Of a stretch of DNA of 64,000 nt, positions 33,942 to 46,000 are shown one piece after another. The stretch comes from Armigeres subalbatus. Taxonomy: Eukaryota; Arthropoda; Insecta; Diptera; Culicidae. The stretch covers positions 67,806,675-67,870,674 of the forward strand of contig NC_085141.1 in the NCBI RefSeq assembly GCF_024139115.2. The letters run 5' to 3'. Made by a program: the position numbers and the translations under genes. The notes beneath the pieces are model-generated. The model did no database searches and was not told where the DNA came from. It saw only the letters and a list, made by a program, of their open reading frames with translations. Every line of letters starts with the position of its first letter. Within the stretch, counting starts at the first letter, position 1.

Positions 33942-34399
33942 TTACAGTTAACGCAAAGTCCACATAGTTTTACATACACAAAGTCAATACGGAGTTCTAC
34001 TTGGGCACACAGTCGTTTCATCACTTCTCCTACATCATCAGCTCCTGCTTCGTTGTCTTAAACCATTCATCCGGCATCGGTTTATTCATAATTTTCCACA
34101 CAGTCATAAAATAAGCTTTCGTCCTTCACCTCCTCCTCAGAGAAACGCCTAATACCAGCTTTGCTTTGCACTTCCTTGCTATCTTGCCATTTTCTACAGT
34201 AGCACTCGGAGTTCCAGCGTGGATCCCTTGCTCGGACCCGATCCAGTCCTACTGGAAACTTTCGCTTTTCTTCTCCCTTGGCACTTGTCTTCAAGCTCTT
34301 CGCTATTTGCACAGCATACAGATCCCCACGAAGTTTTGCTACGGCTTCTACTTTTCCTCTGTTATTAATAATGTTATGCCGTCTTCGCATCCAGCACAT

Positions 34400-35199
34400 T
34401 CTCCCTTTGTAGCACCGGGCAATTTATCCGGATGTGTCCCGGTTTTCGGCATCCATAGCAAATACGGTCCTTTACTCTCCGCCAGCCTCTCTTCTGCACT
34501 TTAAGCGCACGGTCTTCGCGCTCACTGGACCCTTCATTTTGTTTCTCGGTCCTCCGGTGGTACTCATCCATCAGCCGCTGCTTCGCGAATTCAACCGTCT
34601 GGTCGGCTCTCCAGAGCAGTCACCAATCCATTATACGACTCTGGTAGGCTTCGGTAAATCATTGCCACTTGCAACGAAGCTTCTATCTTCTGTCCTGCGC
34701 ACGAAAGTCGGTCGAATAACTCTTCGATCCGGAACAGGTGCTGTTCCATATCAGCACCTTCGTCATAGTTCAGGCTACACAATTTCTTCAGTAGTGACAC
34801 TCGCGACGTAACTGTAGCCTTTTCGTGGTAGTTTTTCAACTTTCTCCACACATCGATCGCCGATTTGGCATCTTTCACCAAAGGCAACTGATTGTCCTCG
34901 ACATACAAAATTATTGTTGCCTTGGCCTTTTGATCCTCTTTCGACCACTTTGCCGTCACTGGCTCTGGTTTCGGATCACTCACTGTATGCCACAGATCGA
35001 CACTAATTATAGCATCGTCTCGATCTTTATTTTCCACGTTTGATAGTTCTTGTTGTTCAAACGTGCGATCAGAACTTTCGCTGTCATTTCTATTTCTTTT
35101 AGCTAATTTTAGCGCACCCTGTACTCGATCAAAAACACAATCGAAAGTACAGTACGTAACTACACACACCGACGGCAGGCAAAAGAACGACAGAGACAC
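34400..35199 (-). pseudogene. Copia-type gag with zinc knuckle, frameshifted
   Basis: The frame reads LWHTVSDPKPEPVTAKW, then DVWRKLKNYHEKATVTSRVS and MIYRSLPESYNGLVTALESR, the UBN2/copia gag pattern. It breaks near 34591 and goes on in another frame with VEFAKQRLMDEYHRR and the knuckle CYGCRKPGHIRINC (about 34420-34465). The usual N-terminal WKF block is missing or altered. Not intact. Confidence 0.75.
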
Positions 35200-35536
35200 T
35201 ATCGGTCACCACTACCAATAGGCTACAGCTACAACAATCGTGACACAAAATGGCACTCTGATATTTAGTTCACAGAACATAAACACATACTGAACATACT
35301 GAACTAACAGCCCACCAGAGTCCAACCAGAATGGTTTCACACAGACCCAAACGGTTGTCGCGAATCACTGCTGCAGCACCACTCAGAAAAAGTCCACCCC
35401 AGGCAGAAAACGAGCAAAACAAATTTGCTTCTGCCGAACGGCACACACGGGGGGTTTTCAAAGAAAACTTTTTCACACTCCGCGGCCGATTTTCGAGGAA
35501 CTTCCACGCCGATTTTAACGGTTTCTTCCACCTAAA

Positions 35537-35550
35537 CTGGGCCCATAACC
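35537..35550 (-). other. Primer-binding site, initiator-Met tRNA type
   Basis: GGTTATGGGCCCAG follows the LTR end CCCACA directly on the minus strand. Drosophila copia uses this sequence to prime from the initiator-Met tRNA anticodon region. Confidence 0.8.
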
Positions 35551-35783
35551 TGTGGGAAGTTGTCACGGAGGCTTCCCACGGCAAACAGCGGAACCGATCT
35601 ACACTCCCGGCAGGGTATTTCGGACGCGATCAGTGGAAGTAAACACAAGCGGTTACTCTCTACGCGGTGGTCAATTTATTACTATTTACATACATACAAT
35701 AGACAACAACAACATACATTCACAGGGCTGGTGAGGGATGACAAACATCGCAAACATAAATTAGACTGGCCCAACATTCAACA
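35551..35783 (-). repeat. 5' LTR of the copia-type element
   Basis: On the minus strand it starts TGTTGAATGTTGGG and ends CTTCCCACA next to the primer-binding site, with TG...CA ends, 233 bases. It contains AATAGTAATAAATTGACCAC, a possible polyadenylation region. Only one LTR is in the window. Confidence 0.7.
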
Positions 35784-35827
35784 AGACGTGACCACGTGAC
35801 CTTGTGAACCGGTCGATGAGGGAAAAG

Positions 35828-36026
35828 AAAAGATATTTTAGTTACTAGATAAAGATTGTCGCTGTCGTCGCCGTCCGGAACATCTTTTGCTGGCGAGGAT
35901 AGGGGATCTAAATGTCAATGAAGGAAAAATATATACGATTTGACAGTTTGATACCACACATGTTTCGGACAGCAGAACAAAGGGAACCGAAGCGACAATT
36001 TTTATCTCGTAACTAAAATATCTTTT
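35828..36026. mobile_element. 199-bp MITE, second copy of the AAAAGATATTT family
   Basis: Same ends and inner arms as 25232-25421. GGGAAAAG and GGTAAAAG, differing at one base, lie outside the ends (35820-35827 and 36027-36034), again an 8-bp duplication. Confidence 0.85.
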
Positions 36027-37045
36027 GGTAAAAGCGATCCCCGATCACCATGTCGTTATTACTATTTGGCTGAAAAAACCACGAACACGCAAACTGCAAA
36101 CGGTGGAAGATGACATAGTAGCCTAAAGGGTTCGAGGAAACTGGAGAAACATCGCCCGTGATCGATGAAGATAAAATTATAAATACACGTACAGATAGGG
36201 TACGCTATGTGGGCATCGGGCCGAGATGGGCTTTATAGTTTTGTCTTTCGAAAAATATACCAAACAAACAATAGTAGCACATTAAGCACGTTTTATTTGT
36301 ATATGATAAAGTTAAATGCAAAACTACTATGATTAACCGTTAATTACGAAAGGACTTAGGGGTAGAGAGAGAGTGCGGGGGGTGGGTGGATTTATTATAT
36401 GGAAGCAGGAAGGAAAAATCCTTAATACGTAATTAGTGTATCGCCCCTATTTTTGTTACTATATTGTTTTAAACCGGACTGTATTTTTTTTTTAAATTTG
36501 TGTATTAGTGTTGTAATATGTCATAGTCATTTGAATATTCTACCAATTTTTTTTTTCCAGGAGCTAAATTTTAATTCTTAGCGTTCCTACATATTCTCAA
36601 ACCGGATAAGTAGCTGTAGTGGGTGGGAACACTACAGTCCGCAGTCCACTGTTTGTCATGTTGACAAACATATTTTGTCAAGTTTATCCGGACATCTAGC
36701 AGACTGATTAGAAAACGACATGGATTTCAGGCTGACTTGACAAATATTAGTCATCATGTCAAACAGTGTTAGTACTAAGGGCTTAAATAAAGTAGAAAAT
36801 TCATGAAAATGTTCTCAGTAGATTAAATGACTTGCACTGAAATTTAATACCCTGCTAATAACAACTCAGAGTAGTAAACGATTATTCATTGAAGTTTTGC
36901 ATATATGTTGAACAGCAGCTATATGTTTCATGGATTATAATATGTTCCCATTAAATGTTTAACCATTTACCAGTGAATAAGTATTATTTGAGTGCATATA
37001 ATTAATATCATAGAAATAAATAAGAGCATGTCAAACAATGACTAA
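36027..37045 (-). other. Probable 3' UTR and downstream flank of the dynein gene
   Basis: No ORF or clear repeat. On the minus strand AATAAA occurs at 36396-36391 and 36298-36293, either of which could be the polyadenylation signal, giving a 3' UTR of roughly 650-750 bases. Not verified. Confidence 0.4.
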
Positions 37046-40000
37046 TTAATTCAAAGCTGTTGAAGCTAGTACTGCAACACCTCGCTCGTAGAAGCTGTGC
37101 GGATCTTGACCTGGTGCAACGGTCATATCAACGGTGAACAACAATTCAGTTCTAGTGGAATTCAGATAAACTGGTAGAGTAAGTTTCGTAGCCCTAGCAC
37201 TTTCTGCGTCAATGCGAGTCCATTTAAGCAACGTCAACGGCAACTCGGTCATGATAGCCGACGTCAGCAAGAGTTGGTTGTTTTTGCACTGTGCGCCCTG
37301 TAGCTTCAGTCCTGAAACACCGAAACTGCTATCCTTCAGATTGTCGAATCCATCGGAACCGTTCTCAGTGATGGTGACATTGAGGGTCAATTCTTCTAAT
37401 GACCAACTGTTTGCTTGGGCTACGCATTGCCTAGTAGCCGTAATGTACGCTTCTGGATTGAAAAGCCCGCCTAGCCACACAGGGAAGCTCTAAAATAAGA
37501 TATATTATAAAAAATTTCCAACAGATTTATACTTTTCAATTACCTGTAATTCCTTGGCACCAGCTTGTGAAACCAGGGAGGAGACTTTTTGCAGTTGCAG
37601 TACTCTATGGCTGAAATCAGTGATCCACTGAATAACAGTACAACCCGCCGGTACAGTATAGCGTCTCCATCCTGCTGGGAGAATTCCTCTAACCAGTTCG
37701 CTCAGCATCGTACGGTGGTAGTTGGTCTGCTTCTTTTCGCCTTGACAAATATAAACCACATCCTGAAGATCGCTGACTACGGTTTGTAGGAGCTTCGCTC
37801 CGGACGATACTTCTCGTTCAAAGTAGCGATACAATGGATCTTTAATGTTCTCTACAGTTCTTTTCAAGGTGTGCAATTGTTTCGGTAGTAGTTGTAGCCA
37901 AGTTAGAGCACTGTTATGCAAAGTCTTCATCCATGATGGGCGTCCGTCTTCCTGCCGAGTTTGAGCCGCATCAAGACTTTCATCATTACTGTAAGCCAAT
38001 TCGTCGTCGTCTTCCAGTTGTTGCATTTTCAATAATTTACTGACCAAATCCGTTCCGCGAGTGGTCAACAGTACCTTCTCAGCATTGTTCGGTAATCCCA
38101 ACCAAGACGGAGTTTGACGATCTGCCAATGCTTCGATCCACTTCAGGAAATGATCACGACGTGTCCCGTCCGGCATTGTGATATGCCGTTGACCATTAGG
38201 ACCACCGGCCACTCCATCCACATTGGCAACTAAGGCGAATTCAGCCTCAAAGCTGTGAGCCGTGAACAGCTTGGAAAGGAACGATGAAAGCAGGCGTTGA
38301 TCGAAATCGTTATCGATTTTACCACCGTAGATGCTTTGTGAAAGTAGGGTAACCAGGGCATCCCAGGGAACCTTCTCCGGTGGCAGATTAGTTCGACCCA
38401 TAGCAGTTGCATCGATCCAAGTATCTAGCGTATCGCAAGCAACTCGTAAATCAGATTCATTGAACTCGTACTTCTTAGCCCATCCGAGCGGTACGTAACG
38501 CAACCGTTCCTGAACGATGGCGTGGAACCAAGAGAGTAGGAAATAGAGGCGAGCACGTTCACTGGGCTGCTTCATCATGCGACTTGCCGGCACCGTGGAG
38601 AATGTACGTAACAAGTTAGCGCGGATGCCTGGCGGAGGTTCATACACAAATATACGACCAGCTCGCAGTAGGTTAACTGGCACCTTTGGATTGACTTCCA
38701 TGGTAAGGAACAATCGGAAGCCTGAATGTGGTTGCAAAGAATGTAGTTTCTTCTCCAACTGAACAAGCCATTGCGGTGCGAGATGTACGTTCTTGAGTAA
38801 TACCCAACGGCCGGTTTTGCATGCCATGTTGATAACTCGTTCAGCTTGATTGAAACCTTCCGCAGAACCAATAGCGATACTTGTGATTTGTTTGTTTAGT
38901 TCAGCGGCCAGATCATCTACCCGCGAGGAAGCATCGTAGCCGGTGACAGAGCAGAGTAGAGCCGGAGTGTTGCTAGTGAGTTCCTTTTCCACGCAAGCTG
39001 AGAAGTCGAGTTCCTTTTCTGCCTGAGGCATGAAGTCTTCACCCAAGACAGTGGAAACAAAAATGTGAGCCGCGGCAATGACTCTATCAGGTCTGAAAGC
39101 CTGAATAAGCAGAAGTTGATGCATAGATGCGGAAATGGAAGATAGAGCCTTTGATTCATCCCACAAATTGGGAACGTTTTGCTCTGGAGAACCTTGTTGC
39201 AACCAAGCGGCCAATTCGGGCATGGATTGAATTTTGTCTAGCAATTTGCGGAAAATAGGAAGCCGACTTGATAGACGAGTAACGGATTCTAGCTGCTCAG
39301 CACTTACGCCATCAACATGATTCGACGAAGAGAACAATCCTTCCTTGTTGCGGAGGAAGAAGTTGAACTCTTGGTCGAGATTCGGTTCGGAAGTTCCTTT
39401 GAGATGAATTCGGCACAGCAGTATAGCAAAGGTAAGTCGATCAGCATGCAGCATACCACGCGCAACGCGGTCATAACACACTCGGTATAGATCGTTTGTA
39501 ATGATGGAAAGACGGCCAGTGTGGTCAGTTTTGCCTTCCAGTTTAGGATTATTATGCAGCACTGTGCTGAATATATCCAAAAACATTTTTAACGAATATT
39601 GGTACAGGAAGTGAACTTGATTCAGACTATCCATAGTGAAGTATATGTTGCTGCAAGCTTGTGACAGAGATAGATATTGCTGTGAAACGGTTTCAATTTC
39701 ACCAATGACCTTATCGGTTTCTTCGACCTTTTGACCGATGTCTGCAGCTTCCTTCTTCAACGTTTCCAGAGTTGTGATGACCGAATCATCGTCCAAAATC
39801 TTGCCCTTCGCATCGTTAAGTGCTTGTAGTAAACTCTTTTCCAACTGACGCAATCTTAAGTGGAATTCTCCTTGCAGTTTCAATAAATCTGATCGCTTCT
39901 CGTCGATATCAGGTCGTTCGGCCTTTAGCACCTGGTTGAGGCACTGTGATTGCAGTGAGCTTCTGGTAACGGTGAAGTTGACAAATGTGACTCTGGAGCA

Positions 40001-43000
40001 AATATCTGGCGGGAATTCGACGGTTGGATCACGCGTAGATAAGAAAATGACAAACGATGGAGACAAATCGATGTCTTGATCTCCCAGAGTTATCAGCACA
40101 CGTCCACCAGTACGGCGCAGTTCACGATTCAGTACTGGGTTCAGTATAGGGTCATAGTTTTCTACATCCTGTACGAGCAAAGGATTACCGAAACGAAGAG
40201 CTGATTCCAGATTCTTACGGAATGAATCATCCAAGAAACTCGTTTTGGTTATTTTCTTATCCCTGAATTCGTTCATGATAAACTCTGTGGCTTGTCCAGA
40301 TGGATCGATAATAAGTGGGTACCGGTTGAAGCGTTTTAGCATGATCGCGTTCTCCGTACAAAGATCATCGGTTGGTAGAGCATTGGCTTGCCAGCGCAGT
40401 CTTTCATCCGGATTGGACAGATACTCGGTTCGTGCGATGTCCGCTCGGAACTGAATACTGGCTGCCTGCAGATGTTGACACCAAGTCGAGAACAAATTGC
40501 TTCGATAGTGCTGATCGAAATATCCACCATATGCAATGAATGCGGCCGACAGCAAAACATCACCAATGATTGTAGACATTTGCGAACGGAACGTTTCGCT
40601 CGTAGCTTCCCAGCGTTCTCGCTCGATGACTAAACTCTTGAGGAGTGCGATCGAACGATCAACTTTAGCCTGCACGTTCTCCAGATCGGTTTTGATGGCC
40701 TGTGCTTGCGAGATGAGTTGAGCATATTCTTCCTTGTAGGAGGCAATACTCTGCTCCAGCTGGGCAATCAGCTCCTTGACTTCCTGTCCGTGTTTGATGT
40801 TGGTATCGGCTTGGCGTTCGAGTGAGCTCAGTTCATCACGTAGCGGTTCCACGCGCTTCAACATGTCGGCGTATTCAACCTGGAAAAGCGAGTGGGTTAA
40901 GTTTTATTAAAATGAGTTAATACACATAGAAGCATAATGCGCTTGAGAAATCAAGCGAATTCGGGACAGTTTGATATGTTCGAATGGGCAGTGAAGGTGT
41001 AAAAGTGTTTGATGCGTTAACTTACCTGAGCGATTGCCCATTTAACCATAGGACCGCAAGCCATCGATGCACGATTCACCTTCTCAAAGTTGTAGTCCGG
41101 ATTGCTCAGATATCTAGATTTCATCTTCTCACGCACATCGTCACTATTTCAGATTAATGTTGAATTGTAAAAAAATAAAAATAAAATAATGTTATGGGAT
41201 CGCGTGGTTTGTTTTAAAAAATAAATAAATAAATTAGGAACACAGAAAGCATCTTTAACCATCATGCAATGAAGCTGTTTGTACAAGCGATATATCAATT
41301 AGATTTGAGGCGTATGTCATATCGGTTTTGCTATATGGTGTGTGTACTTGAAATACTTTATTCATAAAAAAAATGTGAAATAGAATTTTTGATCAATTGG
41401 TTGCACGTTATGAAAAAAGTTAGGTCAAGGTTTAAATCACAAGGCTAAAATAGCGAAGGGCTGATCAGAATTGAATTTATTGACGAACACACCATATACT
41501 ACAAGTAGAAGTATGAAAAACAAAAAGCAAAATATATAAGAAAGGATGCCGAGTAAAGATTGACAAGTAAGAAGTACAAAATAAAAGAATAAATAATTGG
41601 AAATTAGGAAAGAAAAAAAAAGAGACCAATGATATGAAATGATGAAGAATAGGTACTGAATGTTAAATAAACAATAAATAATAAGGCATAAAGAATTTGA
41701 AAAAAAAAATACAGAATAAAATTAAAAAAGGAAACAAATAATAAAAATAGAGAGCATAAAACTATTTTTAAAAGAATTTAGAATTTGTTCTAAACCAATA
41801 TCAAGAATCAATAAACAAAAACCAAGAGTCAAGAACCAAGCTCAAAAAAATAAAAATAAAGCATTCTGCCTTTCAATGGTGCCTCAAATTTGTTCTTGTT
41901 GGATTATGCTAAATTTATATCCATATCAACATTGTATGACATCTTCTAAGAGTCACAAGTAGGGTTTGTGTCGTCTGCTAGTCCCGAACATATTTCACCA
42001 GGGTTCGGATTTCTCACTCACTCACGCGACAACAGATCGCTCCACCATTCATTTTATCCGGATAAATTACAGTGCGATAAACTCCGGCACAAGCGATGGT
42101 GCGAAAAATTGTTATCCCTTTTCCCATGTTTCGCGAAAATCAAATGCTGCTTACTTTGTTTCTCCGAACTGATTGCATAGCCCTCTCCATCCCCATTGGT
42201 ATTGGTGCTGTGTTTACAAAATTTTCCTTTGGTTGCTGTTAGAACTGTCATATTTTTCTTGTTTGCTGTTAGAAAACAACAAACAATGCGTGGAAACACT
42301 AAGAAAAATATCGCAAATTTGAACTAGACATCAGGTGAAAATGATAATTTTCATTTTGATTCAGTGTGCAGCAAAAAAAATTCACTCTGTGATAGTGTTG
42401 GTAAAATCTGCTTGGAGACCTCAATACGACGATGCGCCACGATAAGTAGTAGGTTCTATTTGCCTTCAATCGGTTCGTGTGGTGGCGTGGTTATAGTGGG
42501 CGCTCTACACATTTTAAAATTCTTTTGGGTTCGAATCCCGTCGCGGACCTACATTTTTGTGAATATGCTTTTAAAACTTATCTGGAGAAGTGGCGAGGTG
42601 GAGAATTTGAAGGCCCAAAACTAAATTACCCGGTAAGCCGGCGCTCGCGACTTTATCATCCGTCTTTCTATCCAGATAAAATATCGTGTGAGAACACTTG
42701 CTCAAAGGAGAATATGGAAAAATTACACTCCGCTGTTTGGATCAATCCTGGGTTTTTATTCATATGAGTGAGAATTCCGAAGCCTGTATTTCACAAATAA
42801 TGGGACACGTCAAATGATACTTCTAGCAAAAACAGCTTCTTATCCTTCCAGCCTTTCGTTATTATTTAGCCTTGTAGCTGGAGTTCCGTCAAAAACAATG
42901 CTTTTGCCCAGGATCTATCTACACAAACAAAACGCTGATAAAATATAAAAACATATAAAAAATGAGGTCAAAAAAAAATTTAAGAATATTGTGTTCGTAG

Positions 43001-46000
43001 ACGAACTTCTAAAGAAAAAAAAAATGATGACATCTCGTGAATTAAAATCCACCTACATGACAATATCATCAACCTACAGAAAAACATGTGAACTTTTGAT
43101 CGAGTTTTGAACTTGATTGATGTTTCTTAAAAACCATTTGTTTAACATACTGCTCGATGTGCTTCAGTAATAGCCTATTCAGATTGGGCTATTTATGACT
43201 TTGTTAAGTGAGAGGGTATCCAATTATTACGAGGTGTTCAGACTGCAGCAAGATAATATATCTTGACGTTTCCATGTTTCCTCATTTGCACGCTAATACA
43301 GGGTTGAATTCAAGGAGAGTTTTAAAATTTAATTTGCGAAATCAAGCATTTGTGTGGCGACAATCGAACATTTTTTTCTGAACAAAGTTTCTACGAAAAA
43401 AAAATATAAAAAAATATGAAAAGGGATTTTCGAAGAATATTTGAAGCTCTCATTAAGGATAATGAGCGAAGCTACATTCATTAGTTGGGTGCGCCGTTCT
43501 TCGGGGAATCAGACTATTCCTCAATTTATTTTTAAGTTTAAAAAGTATTTTGATTCTGTACTATGATCGAACAGACATTTGATAGAAAAATTTAGATCCT
43601 TTTGGGAATTCTCACAAATAAATAAAAAAAGGACGATTGGACCAATTTTCAAGAAATATTATCGAACTAAAATGTATGAAGGGCAACTCGGCAATTTAAT
43701 TTTTTTTTCAAAAATGGAAACTGAACCATTGCGTTCTACTCGACAATCAATGATACAGCTTCTAACAAAATCGAATCGTGTGAATGTGATATAATTTAAA
43801 CTGGATTTTGGATGAATTAATGCATTACCAATCCATGTTTTATCTAAGGTTATTCTACTTTATATATACATCCGATTCAAATCGTACAGTTGTCCCACGT
43901 GAAAAATGTTGAAATCCAAAGTATATTAAACCATTCAAGGAGCAGAATTGAAACAATTTATGAAATCATGTTTATTCATCAAATATATTCGTTTTACAAC
44001 CATTCCTACGTTTTAAATTGTCTTCCGCATTGGCCCTTGAACTTTGAAAATTTATTCGATTTGTTCTATTAAATCTAGGTTTAAGTTAAATACTTCATGT
44101 TAATTCTAGAGAGCATCTGTTTTTTAAACAATTCATGTTGAATAAGTGGAGAATAAATAATTATCATCATTATTTTTCATCATATAAAATGCTTTCCACA
44201 AAACCATCACAATCCGAGTTAGTCTTCAGCGTTCAGAAGATTTCCATCTAACATGCATTCGACCCTGCTGCGACAGAAAGAGCATGACTGTCAACTACGG
44301 AACGAAATGAAAACAGAGAGAATTTTCTCTCTGGCAAAGAGAGCGTGACGCTTGTCAGTTTTGTTTTGTTGAATTTCTCCCTGCATCCCAGTTAGAACGA
44401 AAGCTCTCTCGTAATAATTCAAGACAAAATTTTCAAAACGACTTATCTGCTTTTGTAAACAAAGATTCTAACGACGATTTGACGAATCTGATAGCTCTCC
44501 CATGCAAACTAACACCATCAATAGGTAGATGAAGGCTTCCGCTACCTGTTGATGGTGTTGGTTTGCGTGGGAGAGCTATCAGATTCGTCAAATCGTCGTT
44601 TGAATCTTTGTTTACGAAAGCAGATAAGTCGTTTTGAAAATTTTGTCTTGAATTGTTCGTAATAAATTCTTTATGAATCTTTTTAGCGGGTATCTTTTGA
44701 CAGCGCAAAATGTATGGAATATTACGTAAATAATGACATAAAGCGTATTTACCCTGAAACGCCAATTATTATGTCATTAATGGCGTAATCTGAATAGGCT
44801 ATAAAGGTGTGGGCCAAACTCCTTTATGGCTGTATTAGTCGAAAAAATAATGTAAACATCGCCACCCACAGTGGGCGGGCAGAGTGAAACGTCACGTCTG
44901 TTATAAAAATTGTACTGAGTATGCCAGACGTGACGTCACATTCTGTCGCCTTCGGCCATCTTCGGCAACCCAGCTGAGAGTTTCTCTCTCGAAAGAGCGA
45001 ATTTTCGTTGAACAAATACTACTTTGAGGTTTGAGCCACACCTGTAGTAAAGCACATCGCATACTGCTGCAACACGCTGTTCACACGATTGTATAACATT
45101 TGGCGGTAAATCATTTCGTTGTATATGGTTTCGCAGGAAACCACTCTATCATTTCACGATGTGCCATTTTGCGGTCTACATTGTTTCAGACGTTTTTCTT
45201 TCTTCTTTTAATAGCATAGCATCCTTAATCAGAAGCAGCTTAGTGTTGAATAAGCACTTTTATACAGGAAATAACAGAATCAACCATGCGTTTCAATATC
45301 CAATGCCAGTTGAAAGGGTTGCTGAATAGTACCGCCAGAACGTCAACAGATTGTGGGAGAATATTCATGAAACGGTCACTACAACAGCGCTGGAAGTATT
45401 AGGCACTGGACAGCAAGTGACGGACGAGGTACCCAATACAATAGAGAACGGTACAGTGTAGCAAGGGCAGAAAAGGAACGAATCCACCGCAGAATGAAAA
45501 AGTAGCTCAAAGAAAGTGTGATACCTGAAGCGCAAGATAACATGGATAGGGATGATATGCGGAGGATTAACGCGACTTTCAATGGTAGGCGGCATTAAAC
45601 TGCGCCAGTGCTTGCCATGGCAGTGATCGTTAGGGAAATTTGCTGACAGACAAAACTACGGTACCAGTAAGGTGGAATGAGCATTTCGAGGATTTGTTGA
45701 ACGATGAAAATGAAGGTGTTATCAAGAAGCGGTCAAGCTGTGGAACCACCAACACTGGATGAGGTAAAGAAGGCACTAAGTGAGCTGAAAAACAGTAAAG
45801 CTGCTGGGAATGACTAGATCCACCAGAATATTAATAAATTATGGAATCGCGTTTACTTTGGTTCCACCCCAAGACCGACTAACTCTAAACTGCGAAATAA
45901 AATACCGCAAAATGGCACACTGCGAAAAGGTAAATCGAAAAATAGTTTATCACTAAATGTCGTACAACTGCTCAAACAATAAAATTTAATAATAGTTTAC

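Larger units (their letters stand above)
33945..35783 (-). mobile_element. Copia-type LTR retrotransposon, 5' LTR kept, most of pol lost
   Basis: Read on the minus strand: LTR (35783-35551), primer-binding site, a leader, a copia-type gag with a CCHC knuckle, then short scraps that resemble later polyprotein parts (NNRGKVEAVAKLRGDLYAV near 34370, PDEWFKTTKQEL near 34060). Protease, integrase and reverse transcriptase are not present as domains. No 3' LTR is seen; the tandem MITEs begin at 33941. Boundaries at the left are approximate. Confidence 0.7.

Noticed and set aside
34166..34811. Plus-strand ORFs of 112 and 125 codons
   Set aside because: They are antisense to the copia-type gag and knuckle region.
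35331..35642. 103-codon plus-strand ORF
   Set aside because: Antisense to the leader, primer-binding site and LTR of the copia-type element.
44433..44765. 110-codon minus-strand ORF
   Set aside because: Mostly inside a palindromic element.
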